Shown here one piece after another: positions 13,201 through 24,137 of a stretch of 64,000 nt of DNA; position 1 is the stretch's first letter, and every line of letters begins with the position of its first letter. The DNA comes from Arabidopsis thaliana. Taxonomy: Eukaryota > Streptophyta > Magnoliopsida > Brassicales > Brassicaceae. Made by a program: the position numbers and the translations under genes. The stretch covers positions 19,099,835 to 19,163,834 of the forward strand of contig NC_003076.8 of NCBI RefSeq assembly GCF_000001735.4, in the 5' to 3' direction. Under the pieces are notes generated by a model. It had not been told where the DNA came from. It did not search any database and saw only the letters and a program-made list of their open reading frames with translations.

Positions 13201-14747
13201 GATATATAAATTGGATTTGTATACTAATAAATTATATTTGATGAATTTGTCGAAATTAATAATTATAAGAGTCATATGTCAAAACAATATATGAGGAGGC
13301 AAATAAGTAATTTTATTTTTAAAAAATTAATTTTATAAATATTTGGAAATAGATATTTTATGTACACAAACATAATTAGGTAGGTTTTTTTTTGTTTTTT
13401 TTTTGAAAAAGAATTAGGTAGGTTTTAGTTCGGAGATTGAAACACAAACAAGTGGGTTTCGGTATCATCGGAGCCTTACGCAAGTATGCGACGTCAACTT
13501 GTTAAAATATTTGCTTGCACGTATTCCTTTGCTCGTGTAAGGTGTATCACACTCCAAACCCCTCTTATTGCATTCCCATCAATCAATAAATTATTATACT
13601 GTTTTATATAGTTTAACGAATTTGAGTATGCAAACTCTTTTATTTTTTTGGCAATTGCTAGTCTACCGAAACTTGTAAAGTATTCATTCATAGGTAATTT
13701 ACACCGCAAGTTTAAAAAAGTTGGCTAATCAATATTTCAAAATCTCTGTCTACAAATATTTACTTGAATGATTAACACACACCCACGCATATAACTATAT
13801 ATAAGTATAACATATTTGTTTGACAAAAATGAAATAAATGACAGTTTTGCGGTGTAACCGTATAACCAACAATTGGGACGGTGATGGTGACTCGGTGGTG
13901 TTAATGGTGTGGACTTTAAAGTTCGTTTGAGGACGTTGTAACGTACCAAATATATCACTATTTTAAGAAGCGTATTTCTAAAACTTAAAAATGCAAACTT
14001 TTCAAATATCCTAATGAAAGGATATTTACAAAAAGTATACATAAAAGAACAGAAAATTAACTGACACAATATATTAATACTTATGCAGTACATTAGTAAA
14101 AAAAATTACATCATTATTCTTATGCCTTTTCATTTTTTATCTTTCATCTTAAAATTGGTTAACAATTAAATTACCGAGTTAAATAAAACTTTATCTAGAG
14201 GTAGTGATAATATTAATCTTATTGGAAGAGATTCATATTTTGCACGTTATAGTAACTTGTTAATTTTTTTATATGATATAATAAATAAGTTAAGACGGTA
14301 ACTATAAATATATCACATAAATTATAACTTATGACGATACAAAATAACTTAGCATGATATAATTATAAACTTATTGATATAAATATTTTGTTATCATGTT
14401 AACCTAATAAGTATTACCGAGATATTTGTTATCATGTTATTCTGATAATACGTTATCTGCTAACTATTCTGATTCATGTATTTTTTACATGATTATTAAG
14501 TCGCAAGTCAACTTTTTTGCTTTATATGCTAAATATTTTGTTACTTTTTAATAATAATGTTATCGTCTTCGCATATATATCCGTATAATAACCATATTGT
14601 AACTATGACAATTTTGTAATTAATCCAAATATGAAAGATACTTTTGGTTTATATTTTTTTTCTCTTTCATATTTACCTAATTTTTAAATTATCTCTTCTA
14701 CTTTTTTAATTTCAACTTCTTCTAAGTATATAAATTTAATTCACCCA
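10259..14747. other. Intergenic spacer, no supported gene
   Basis: AT-rich. Contains two very short ATG frames with reasonable start context (12122-12244, 40 codons; 12635-12727, 30 codons) that I cannot support as genes, and a microinsertion at 13374-13426 listed separately. Minus-strand frames at 13494-13709 and 13737-14093 have AT-driven composition and no known domain. Confidence 0.4.
13374..13426 (-). repeat. Microinsertion: oligo-T block between 15-bp direct repeats
   Basis: The 15-mer AATTAGGTAGGTTTT occurs at 13374-13388 and again at 13412-13426, separated by 23 nt that are T-rich and end GAAAAAG. Read on the minus strand this is a short leader, a poly(A)-like run and then a target-like repeat. 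It matches the structure of several other loci in the window. Confidence 0.7.
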
Positions 14748-15308
14748 CTAGATTTTAACCCGCGGTATACCGCAGAGACAATTTATTTTTTAAATTAGTA
14801 TATATAAAAATTTACAAATTAAATCTATTTATTTTTATTTTATAGTTTACAATTGTTATTAAATAACATCCTGCCAAACCCGTCTCGCCAAATCCGTCCC
14901 GTAAAAAAAACCCGCCGTACACCACTAATTTAAATATATAATTAAAATAAATATTTTATGGGATTGCAATTGTATTTTAGTTTGTCAAACAAATATTTGT
15001 TTTAAATAGTTGCCAAAATCTAGTTCAAATTTTGGAGAAAAAAGATTTATTGGATAGATAAAGAATGTATTTAGGTGTGTTTTGTTCATTTTAAGGGATT
15101 GCAATTATATTTTTGTTTGTCAAATATTTATTGTTTTAAATAGTTGCTGAATACTATGTGCGTGACATATGAGATTGGAATATATTTGGAATATTTTTAG
15201 TTTGTTAATCAAATTATTTCTGGAAAAAAATCAATAATTAAAATGGCAGTCATTGTAAATAAGTCTAAACTTCATAATTTATTTAACAAAATAGCTGCAT
15301 TATATAGA
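14748..15308 (-). mobile_element. Non-autonomous Helitron, copy 2
   Basis: Inverse-oriented relative of the 1725-2273 element. Its 3' end (CTAG, 14748-14751) abuts an A at 14747, equal to CTAG|T on the element strand. The subterminal stem-loop is CCGCGG TATA CCGCAG (14760-14775), with one mismatch. The 5' end is placed at the GA of 15307-15308 (TCTATATAATGC on the element strand), but the neighbouring base is not the expected A, so this end may have eroded. An internal segment of about 55 nt (GGGATTGCAATT... ) is repeated about 137 nt apart (14959 and 15096). No transposition protein is encoded. Confidence 0.82.
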
Positions 15309-17008
15309 CAATAAAATGACTTTTTTTTTCCTTTGTTTCTCATATATTGATAGATCACATAATTTATTGAATTAATATATACAAACAAGAGTTCCACTAA
15401 TTCTTATTTGTTATTTCGATTCCACTATTCAACAAGGTCCACACTATTATTAGAAATTCAAACTATACTTACCATAAATATCGAAATCACAACTAGTCAG
15501 TCACACACCTATTCTAACATTAGAAAAACACCGACCTCATTGCACCACTATTATTTGTAGTTGTACCTCACAAAGCACCTCCCTCAAAGTCTTCGCAAAA
15601 ACGTCACCCACCACCACGAAAATTCATAACCAAATAAAACGACAATTTTGTAATTCTTGATTTAATAAAAAAATTAAGTAAAAAACAATATTCTTACCAT
15701 TTTGTCGCCATATAATAAGAAGAAGAGAGACACAACACAACACAAGTAGTAGAAGTGGTGTAGTGATTACGGTGTAACGCTTATTCCAAAAACCCCACGC
15801 GCGTAGGGCCCACCTCTCCCCCGAATCCCCATGATTTTCTTTAACGTCTCTCGAGTGCTGGTGGGACCCTTGTTTTATGGAACCCTGATGTAGTTTTATG
15901 TACTTTCATTTGTGACCCTTATACTTCTGTTAATTACAATCTTGCCGCTATTTTGTTGCTTCCTTCTTGTTTTTGTTACCTTAAAACTTTTGTTTGAATG
16001 CCTTCAGAAAAAGTTTACTTCTCTTTAGACGGATGTGATCACTTGTTCAATGTAACACCACCGTAAGTTACAGTGGTTAAAATGTCTGGTAGAATTATAG
16101 CTGTATATATTTATTGATCTCTAAAAAATTAGCTTGTAGAAATTATTGTCTTTAAATTGTTAGTAGGATCCATCCAACTACTACTTAAAAAAATCTGATT
16201 AGTATAAGATATATTTATGATTAATAGAAAAATAATTTTTGTACAAGAGATTAATAACTAAGATAGTAAAATTCTATCATTTCATTTCTAAAACCAAAAT
16301 AGATGAAATTAATAAATAAATAATTATTGATTTCATGTGTGTTTAAACAATTTTTTTTTGTATCACATTATGTAAAGTAACAAGTTATCAATTTCATAAA
16401 AAAATATTTACGATAATTACATTGTTTTCTTAATTTTTTTGTCGACTATATATCTTAAAAATAATGTTAAAAATGCAACAATTTTGACAGTAATTCCTAA
16501 TCATACGAAAATTTTCAAACTTTGCAACTTCTTCATGTATTATTGCATTGACAATCAGTTAATAATTTTACTTTAATAATGTTGTCTAAGTAAAAAAGAA
16601 AATTAAAAGTTAATAATTGAACTAAAAAGTGAATGTCGAAAAAAAACATTTAACTTTTTTACTTAGCTCTCTCGAAAGTTCCTCAAAAACCGAAGGACGA
16701 GTAAGTCACGAAAAAGACCATTTTGTAACGCCTCTCTATCAATTATTCCTCTATGTGTCAATAAAGTATATTTCTCAAAAGGAAAACAACAAAAATGGTT
16801 TTCGATTTCTTGTACTTTCAAAAATAGCATAAAAGCCAATAGATTCTCCTCTCTCAAAGTTTCGCCCCTTGTTTTTACTTTCTCTCTCTTAAACCCCAAA
16901 AAAAAAAAAAAGATCTTTTGCTATAAAATCCCACTTCACACTTTCTTCACATCAACAACAAAACCTCTCTCTCTTTCACTTTCTCTCTAAAAACCAGAAA
17001 AAAAAAAA
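15309..17008. other. Upstream region of the FLZ gene
   Basis: A GC-richer island at 15775-15870 holds two GGNCCCAC-type TCP-factor sites in opposite orientation (15806-15813 and 15861-15868) and a CGCGCG core. The proximal region ends in a pyrimidine-rich leader (about 16960-16990) just before the ATG. The frames at 16629-16899 are shadows without domain content. Confidence 0.5.
15806..15868. promoter_or_regulatory. Pair of class I TCP-type binding sites
   Basis: GGGCCCAC at 15806-15813 and GTGGGACC (reverse complement GGTCCCAC) at 15861-15868 both fit GGNCCCAC. They lie about 1.15 kb upstream of the FLZ start codon in an otherwise AT-rich stretch. Function is inferred from consensus only. 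Confidence 0.4.
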
Positions 17009-17805
17009 ATGGAGCTTTCATCGAGAAAGCCTTATTTCATTGAGGAAGAAGAAGAAGAGAATTTGGCTTCTTCTTTATCAGAAATGGAAGCTGGGTTTTC
17101 TGGTAACAATAATAATAGTAATAACCATGGAAATCCCCAAAACGGTGTCGTTTCTTCAAGCCGTTTCTCTTACGGTAGATTAAACAGTCTTAGGAACAGT
17201 CAGAGTTATTATTACAATCAATACTCTGTTTCGTCTCCGAGATCTGTTGTGTCTGGAAGATTTCATGATTTCAGATTCGATATTCAACAACCTCATTTCT
17301 TGGACTCGTGTTTCCTCTGTAAGAAACCTCTTGGTGATAACAGAGACATCTACATGTACAGGTAACATCTAAGATCTATAACATCAGATCTGTTTTTTTT
17401 TTGTTTTCTATCAATTTCTCTCATTTTTAGTCGAAATTATTACGAAAGGATTGATTTTTTTCGAATACCCATTTCTTCAATCTTCTGATTAATCAATTAA
17501 ACGATTCATGGGTCTGATTTCAAATTCCTCTGTTTTTGGTACAAATTCTAGAACAGAACATATTTTTAATTTTGTTGTTTCATGGGTCTGATTTGAAGTT
17601 TTTGATTTTGTGAATTTTTTGCAGAGGAGATACACCGTTTTGCAGTGAAGAGTGTAGACAAGAACAGATAGAGAGAGATGAAGCAAAAGAGAAGAAACAG
17701 AATCTGTCTCATTCGGTGAAATCAGCTATGCGGAGGAAAGAACAATCTTCACCAACTAGATCTCGTGATTATGCTTTTCACAATGGAACTGTTGCTGCTG
17801 CTTAA
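17009..17805 (+). CDS. FLZ1: FCS-like zinc finger (FLZ, DUF581) protein
   Basis: Two exons, 17009-17361 and 17625-17805, encode 177 residues. The FLZ domain spans about 97-137: FLDSCFLCKKPL then FCSEECR, with Cys101, Cys104, Cys124 and Cys128 as the zinc ligands, interrupted by the intron between Tyr117 and Arg118, as is usual for this family. The N-terminal half is low-complexity (Glu run, Asn-rich segment, Ser-rich) and the C-terminus is basic. FLZ proteins are adaptors that bind the SnRK1 kinase complex and respond to sugar and energy status (family knowledge). The ATG follows a CT-rich leader and an A-run. The symbol FLZ1 (At5g47060) is from memory; the family call is firm, the number less so. 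Confidence 0.92.
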
Positions 17806-18848
17806 TTAAAAATATCTGGGAACTTTGAGAATTATTATAATTAATTAGGTTAAGAAAAAAATAAGCTATATTGTATCTAACGCTATGAAGCTGGTTTTGG
17901 ATCCTCTCTCTTTCTCTCGAGATCTTAAGGATCTTTTAAAACTTTAGCTTCAAGTCTTGGGAAAAAGATGAAGAAGCTAAAGATCCTTTAATTTTCTTTT
18001 CTTTTTTTGTAAGAAAAAAATAGTTTCTTGACATGAAATTTTGGGAGTATGAGAAGAGAAAATGTAAATGCCTATGTGAATTATAATAGTCCATGGCATG
18101 TTTGAGTTATATTTTTTCTTTTGTTTTTAGATTTCGGTATCAATGTCTTTCGAGGGATATACAGATGTTAAATCAAATTTTAATATGTTGAAATATGAGA
18201 ATATTATACGAGAAAACAAGAGTAAGCATTTTTTTTTAACTTGCTATATAGTTTTTTTTTTGGTAAGTACTTGCTATATAGTTTAAATGACGTATTTGTG
18301 ATTTGATATAAGATTGAGCAATAGTTTGAAATTGATTCTTTTTGTGGTAAGATTTGGTGACTTGCGAAAAGTGGGAAATAAAGGTATAAAATATCTTTTT
18401 CCTTCAAATGCTTTTGATAGTACAGTTTTCTTTTTCTTCACGAAATCGGTAGTACAATATTTTCTGAAACAAATAATTAGATATCTTTTTTGATTATCAG
18501 TGGACCAGAAACTCAAATAAATTGAAGTATAAATATATATATATATATATTAAAATAAGATTTGTAGAATGTAATAATGCTTAAAACGTATAAAGTTTTC
18601 ATGATAAATTCCAAACAACAACATTGCATTTGCATTCGTACATAGAAAACTTTGGCTAAAACGTTACGCTATCAACATCAAAACACTCTCATAAAACTTG
18701 ATCTCAATGATTCTCATTCACCGTATTGAATTTTATTTACAAAACACACAATAAGATACATTTTCTCTACTAATCTCACAATAAACCAACAAATTGCATA
18801 AACTTATTTATAATATATAAACTTGCAAAAAAACTTCTAAACTCAAAA
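17806..18848. other. Convergent 3' regions of FLZ and PBL19
   Basis: The two flanking genes converge here. It holds their 3' UTRs, an AT microsatellite (about 18533-18550) and the microinsertion at 18239-18284. The minus-strand frames at 18204-18516 look like AT-rich shadows. Confidence 0.5.
18239..18284 (-). repeat. Microinsertion: T6 + TGGTAAGT between 16-bp direct repeats
   Basis: The 16-mer ACTTGCTATATAGTTT is present at 18239-18254 and 18269-18284, separated by 14 nt (six T then TGGTAAGT). On the minus strand it reads leader ACTTACC, then poly(A), then the second repeat: the layout of a target-primed retroposed insertion with only its tail remaining. Confidence 0.78.
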
Positions 18849-20694
18849 TCATCCTCTGACACTAACCCCTCTCAAACTTTGTTTCTCAGGTTTTGCAACT
18901 TGTCTCCTCCTTACCTGACTACTTTCCTTGGTCGTAGTCGTAGCCATCGGATAATCTTCACTATCCGATTCTTCGATAATCTTTTTCAATCTTTCCACTA
19001 CAATTTCCATCGTAGGTCGCTCTTTATCGTTCTTTTTCAGGCAAAGATCAGCCAATTTAGCCAAACTCCTAGCTCCAGCAGCTGGATAATTGTTGCGTAA
19101 CCGAGGGTCAACGATCATGCTGAAACGTTGACTATCAGCAGGATACTCTTTGACCCAATCCAATAGCCTTCGTTCAGCCACTGGCTTGTTCCTCTCAATG
19201 GTTCTGCGTCCGGTTATGATCTCGTAGAGCACAACACCGAAGCTATAGACGTCGCTCTTTAACCGAAGATGACCTGTTTGCACGTATTCCGGAGCCGCAT
19301 AGCCGTGTGTTCCAACTCTCTATACATAGAAAGAAGAAGAACTGTTAAAACTTTGTAACAGATTCATCACTTTAAAGTACGAGTGAGCTTATAAAATGCA
19401 CATTTATATATCAAACCAAACTTACTGCGGTAGTGACATGAGTATTGTCGCCATCAGGTCCTTCTCTGGCAAGCCCAAAGTCCGATAATTTTGGACAGAA
19501 TTGATCGTCTAAAAGCACATTAGAGGATTTGAAATCTCTATATATCACCTGTCAACCAAATAAATAGGAAATTATCTTCCAATCTAAACACTAAACACAC
19601 ATCCCCGGTTCACAGAAGTCTCGATCCTAAACTACTAATCATGTCTCTATGACCACATTTAATATAACTTAATGTTTAACATTGTGCCTGTCCGAAAATA
19701 TCAAGAACAATAAAAAGGGTCTGTCTAAAACCAGATTTCCTCTAATGGGTTTCGAAATTTTACCTTAAGATCATGTAAATAAGTCAATCCTTCAGCAGCA
19801 CCAAGCATGATCTCGAGTCTTTTTTTCCACGGTAATGTGTGTGATCGACGAGGGAAGAGATGGTCTTCTAAACTTCGATTCGACATGTACTCATAAACCA
19901 AAAGCCTCTCGATCCCGGTCTCGCCGTCTTCCGAGCAATAACCTATGAGCTTCACAACGTTCGGATGATTCACTACTCCAAGAAACTGAACCTCTGCTAG
20001 CCATTGCTTGTGACCCTAATACACCATTCAAACACAGAGAAAGGAATATTACTAAAGCAACAAAGTTGACTTAATAAATGCATCCATTGACTCATACTTA
20101 CTTTTCCATTTGACCATTCCACTAAATCTTTATATCAAGATTACGAAATTTCTTCAACTTTACTTCAAACAAGTGACAAAATTTGATTTTGCTTCATAAT
20201 TGCATCAATCTAATCTTCTATTTCAACTTCTTAGCTTCAATTAATTGGTTAATTTATCTTCTAATGATTATATTAGCAACAAAGCAGAGAGAAGATTAAC
20301 TTTTTACCTGTAAACCTTGTCGATTGAGTTTCTTGATGGCAACGACAAGTGGAGGATCAGAAGAATCTCCATTGCTGAGAATCTTTCCTTTATAAACAAT
20401 ACCAAATCCACCTTCACCGATCACAAGCTTTCTGCTAAACACATAAGTGGCTTTACTGAGTTCTTCGTAAGAAAAAACCCTAAGATTTTGTTCTCTCTCT
20501 GTATACAAATCTTTGATACTTCTTGGAGAAGGCAACGATCTTGGTGTCTGGAGATTAAACGAAGACGTTTCACTCCGATTCGTCAGTTCTGGAGCTGAGT
20601 TTTGTAACAACTCTTTACCTTTTCTTTTGTTCTTGTTGTTGTCTTTCTGTTGCTTTCTGGGTTTCTTTGATTTGAACAAGAACAGACAGTTCAT
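18849..20694 (-). CDS. PBL19: Receptor-like cytoplasmic kinase, subfamily VII (PBL19)
   Basis: Four exons on the minus strand, 20694-20308, 20015-19764, 19548-19426 and 19319-18849, give 410 residues. Kinase landmarks: glycine loop GEGGFG (93-98), VAIK Lys121, catalytic YRDFK Asp218, DFG Asp236, [10 protein letters not shown] activation-segment end, and the [12 protein letters not shown] helix. The RLCK-VII form YRD replaces HRD but keeps the RD pair. The N-terminus starts MNCLFLFK and lacks the MG needed for myristoylation; a basic cluster (KKPRK...KNKRKGK, about 10-27) resembles a bipartite nuclear signal. PBL19 is known to act downstream of the chitin receptor CERK1 and to enter the nucleus in immunity. 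The three W-boxes in intron 1 fit pathogen-responsive regulation. Probably At5g47070. Confidence 0.95.
20066..20115. promoter_or_regulatory. W-box cluster in PBL19 intron 1
   Basis: Three TTGACY motifs in 50 nt: TTGACT at 20066-20071 and 20087-20092, and TTGACC at 20110-20115. WRKY factors bind this core. The position, inside the first intron of an immune kinase, is suggestive; function is not shown. Confidence 0.45.
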
Positions 20695-22645
20695 GTCTTA
20701 AAGAGAGATAAAAAAATTCTAAAGAAAACCAGTGGAATTTTGATGGAAAACACAAAAATTAATTACTTTAGTTAAACCAGAAAATGTACTAAAAATTTGC
20801 TTTTTGGGTTTCTTAAGTTCTAAAATTGAGAAAATGGAACAAATGAAATTTGTAGAGAGAAATAAAGTTTTTTTTTTTTTGGGTTAGATTGTGGAAGAAG
20901 AGTATGAACACAGATCTATATAACAGCTTAATGAGAAAGAGATTTTTTCCTGGAAACTGAAGGAGAGAGACAACAAAACTAAAAGCCAGAGATTGAGTTT
21001 AGTATAACAAGTCTCTCTTTCTCTGCTTTTCTTTGTCGAGAAAGCAGATTAAGATGGAAAAAGACACAAAACGTTACGCCATTCCTTAAAAGATAAGGAG
21101 AAAGAAGAGAAGAAATCGTGTTTCAACACAAAAGAAAACAGAAGAAATCGCGTCCGTACGGATTACACGTTGAAAAGTATGTGTGAAAGACTCATACATT
21201 TCTAGACTCTGTATTAATAATTGTAGGTATAAATAACTTATATTGTGGAATTTTTAAAATGAATTTACAGCCTAAGACTATGTATATTAGTTTGTTTTTT
21301 AAGCACTCTTATTTATTTGCTTTTAACACTCCATATTATTTTTTATTTTTTTTCCCAGCTAATTATTCAACATCTGTTTAATTTTTAACATTTACAATGG
21401 TTTGTTTAATAATATTCAACATTTTAACCCACTATTTTTATCTCATATTTTTTATGTTTCAAATTACATATTAATAACACTTATCAAATAAATTTAAGTT
21501 AAAATAATTATAAAATACAAACAAATTATGTTTGTTGAAATCCATTTTTCTAAATGTATAAAAATTTAAACAAAAATGTATGTGAAGATAATTAAAAGAG
21601 TTATAGTAAAATAAACTTCTTTTTTTTATGTGCAAATCAAATGAAACAAGGATCTTTTTATAAAGAAATTTTTTTGATTAATTTTGATTTTAAATTCATA
21701 AAAAAATAAATTAGTTCTAATCTTAAATATTTAGGGTGAAATATAAAAATTTTCAGAATTTAATATCTAGTGAAAAGAAGACACGTGTCGCAAGTGACGC
21801 CCATTTATTTGTGTTCAACATGTTGAATCTTTTCAACTATAGTTAATCCACAAATTTTTTTTTACTTTTTCAACACCCTCATTGTAAGAGTTTCAACGGT
21901 TGAATAAACCCCCGATGCACATAGTCTAATATAAACGTAAAATTCGTTTCATTTTATTATTTTATCATATTCCACATTTTTATGTGATAGATTATGAAAA
22001 ATTGCACAATATCATAAAATAAATACGAAAATATGGCAATTTTTACCTCTAATCCCACCCGAGCAGAGAACCGTCAACACTCTTCTCCATACCGATGAGC
22101 AATTCCAGCTCGCCCTTTTTGCCCCGAGGAGAACTTCGGACATGGAATCCTTTTTAACGTCACCTCGTCTTTTGACCGTGACCAACTTGTCGTCCTGATT
22201 CGCTCGTAGAAAATCTTTCGACTAACCGTGCTTTCACATGCGCCATAATGTTTTTAGCTTTTGTCTCAAAGCTCTCATGAAATCTATCTCGTTTTACTTT
22301 ATCTATCATTTTATGGTATTGGAGAATGTCTCTCTTATTTATGTTTTAAACTTTGTAATATTTAAATCACTCATCCTTGTACTTGATTTGATTTAAATCT
22401 TTAACTTTATATACAGAGATTTTGGTTTTAAAAATTTTCTGACCTATTAAATATGTAATACCTAAAAGTTAATTATTAAATAATATATATGTAACTAATT
22501 CTTATGAGATTTTTCTTTTTGAACAAACAATTTCTTGTAAGTTGTAACATATCTTAAGTAGTTTTATATGGTACGATGATAATTTGCTACAATGATTATT
22601 TTATGGATTAAAATTATTATTTTATTGATGATGATTTATAGATCT
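20695..22645. other. PBL19 promoter/leader and AT-rich spacer
   Basis: The PBL19 leader and promoter lie to the right of 20694 (leftward gene). A G-box (CACGTG, 21782-21787) is seen further out. From about 22420 onward begins sequence duplicated at about 23405, the downstream flank of the defensin-like tandem unit. No gene supported. Confidence 0.5.
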
Positions 22646-22992
22646 CAAAATAAAGTGAACAAAAAAAATCAAACTATGCACTCATATTTGCAGAGGCATA
22701 ATAATTTATGATCATCTGTTTTAATACATTTGCCAATTCCTTTCCATAACTGCAAGCACAACGCGGTACACGAGCCAGCACCACAATCAGTTTCCGATAA
22801 AAACTTTTGACATATTGCGTTTTGTCCTTGAATCTCATTCACCATTGATCCTGTAAAAGTAATATTTAAAACACAAACACAAAGTTAGTTTTCATGGTAG
22901 TAAAACTACATGATTTTATAACTGAATTAGAGATGGTTAAAAAAACCTAGAATAAGGATGATGTAGACAAAAAGAAAGGTGGATTTAGTCAT
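22646..22992 (-). CDS. Defensin-like (LCR-type) secreted cysteine-rich peptide, copy 1
   Basis: Two exons on the minus strand: 22992-22947 (46 nt, start of a signal peptide, [16 protein letters not shown]) and from 22850 to the stop at about 22646, with a 96-nt intron. The mature part has eight cysteines spaced C-x8-C-x4-C-x3-C-x9-C-x9-C-x-C-x3-C with the GAGSC block, the pattern of the LCR/PCP-A-like family of defensin-like peptides. Such peptides are secreted; many act in reproduction or defence (family knowledge, not shown here). It forms a tandem pair with the gene at 23672. Too short for most gene finders. Probably one of the LCR genes around At5g47075/47077; I do not assign the number. 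Confidence 0.88.
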
Positions 22993-23072
22993 TGTATGAT
23001 AATTGGAGTTTACAAAAATAATGAGAATAACGGTACTATATAATGAAATATCACATAGAAAGACACACACAC

Positions 23073-23074
<2 letters not shown>

Positions 23075-23106
<32 letters not shown>
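23075..23106. repeat. AT microsatellite in defensin-like promoter, copy 1
   Basis: About 16 AT units, 83 bp upstream of the start codon at 22992. A tract lies at the same distance upstream of the gene at 60578, and a shortened one upstream of the gene at 23945. Confidence 0.9.
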
Positions 23107-23109
<3 letters not shown>

Positions 23110-23144
23110 TATATTATCATTTTTGATTTTTTTCTCTTTGTGTA

Positions 23145-23227
23145 TATATGTTACTAAAAAAATATGGATAGTTTTTAGTAACATATATATTTTTGATAGT
23201 ATCCATATGTTTTTTAGTAACATATAT
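23145..23227. repeat. Inverted repeat (hairpin) upstream of defensin-like copy 1
   Basis: Left arm 23145-23170 (TATATGTTACTAAAA...ATGGATA) and right arm 23200-23227 are reverse complements with about one mismatch and a loop of about 29 nt. The loop itself holds a further copy of the TTTTTAGTAACATATA motif. It sits about 150 bp upstream of the start codon and is kept in the second tandem unit. Confidence 0.75.
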
Positions 23228-23671
23228 ACATAAGTGGAATGATACTTAAAAGATAAAGGATAAGTACAAAATTAAAATTGATTAATACGAAAGTAGGTCA
23301 ATAATTCAGATGGTTAACCACAACAACATAATATTAATGATGATGATAAAGTTGAATATGGATGATGATGTAAATTTATGAAAAAAAAAATAAACTTTTA
23401 TATATATAGACTTTGGTTTAAAAATTTTCCGGCCTATTGAATATCAAATACCTAAAAGTCAATTAAACGAATAAAAGATTTAAAGTAATATATATCTAAC
23501 TAATTCTTCTGAATTTTTTCTTTTTGAATAAACAATTTCTTATAAGTTGTAACAAATCTTTAATAGTTTTATGTAGTACGATGATAATGTATTACAATGA
23601 TTATTTTATGGATTATAATTATTTTAGTTGATGATGATTTATAGATGTCAAAATAAAGTGAACAAAAGAAA

Positions 23672-23945
23672 TCAAACAATGCACTCAAAATTGCAGAGAC
23701 ATATTAATTTCTGATCATTTGTTCTAACACATTTGCCGGTTCCTCTCCATAACTGTAAGCATAAAGCGGTACACGAACCAGCACCACAATCAGTTTCCGG
23801 TAAAATCTCATGACACATTGCATGTTGTCCTTGAATCTCATTCACCATCGATCCTGTAAAAGTAATATTTGAAATACAAACACAAAGTTAAAAAAAAACC
23901 TAGAATAAGGATGATGTAGACAAAAAGAAAGGTGGATTTACTCAT
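23672..23945 (-). CDS. Defensin-like (LCR-type) peptide, copy 2, with very short intron
   Basis: Exon 1 23945-23900 (46 nt, [16 protein letters not shown]) and exon 2 23853-23672. The mature peptide keeps all eight cysteines with the same spacing as copy 1 and the GAGSCTALC block; differences are scattered substitutions. The intron is only 46 nt against 96 nt in copy 1 and has lost about 50 nt, although both splice sites (GT.. and ACAG) remain. Without splicing the frame shifts and stops, so expression depends on removal of an intron shorter than is normal in plants. Secreted by its signal peptide; function unknown. It may be non-functional for this reason. Confidence 0.78.
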
Positions 23946-24066
23946 TTTATGATAATTTGAGATTACAAAATAGTGAGAGTAGTAGTACTGTATAATGCAA
24001 TATCACACAGAGAGAGACACACATATATATATCTACGTATGTATATTATCATTTTTGATATAATGG

Positions 24067-24137
24067 TAGTAAAAAAATATGGATAGTTTTTAGTAACAAA
24101 TATATTTTTTATAGTATCCATATGTTTTCTTAGTAAC
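24067..24137. repeat. Inverted repeat (hairpin) upstream of defensin-like copy 2
   Basis: Arms 24067-24085 (AGTAAAAAAATATGGATA core) and 24115-24137 pair with few mismatches. It is homologous to the hairpin at 23145-23227 and lies about 120 bp upstream of the start codon. Confidence 0.7.

Noticed and set aside
13737-14093. 118-codon minus-strand frame
   Set aside because: Rich in Ile/Phe/Tyr/Lys from AT bias, no known domain, no splice support.
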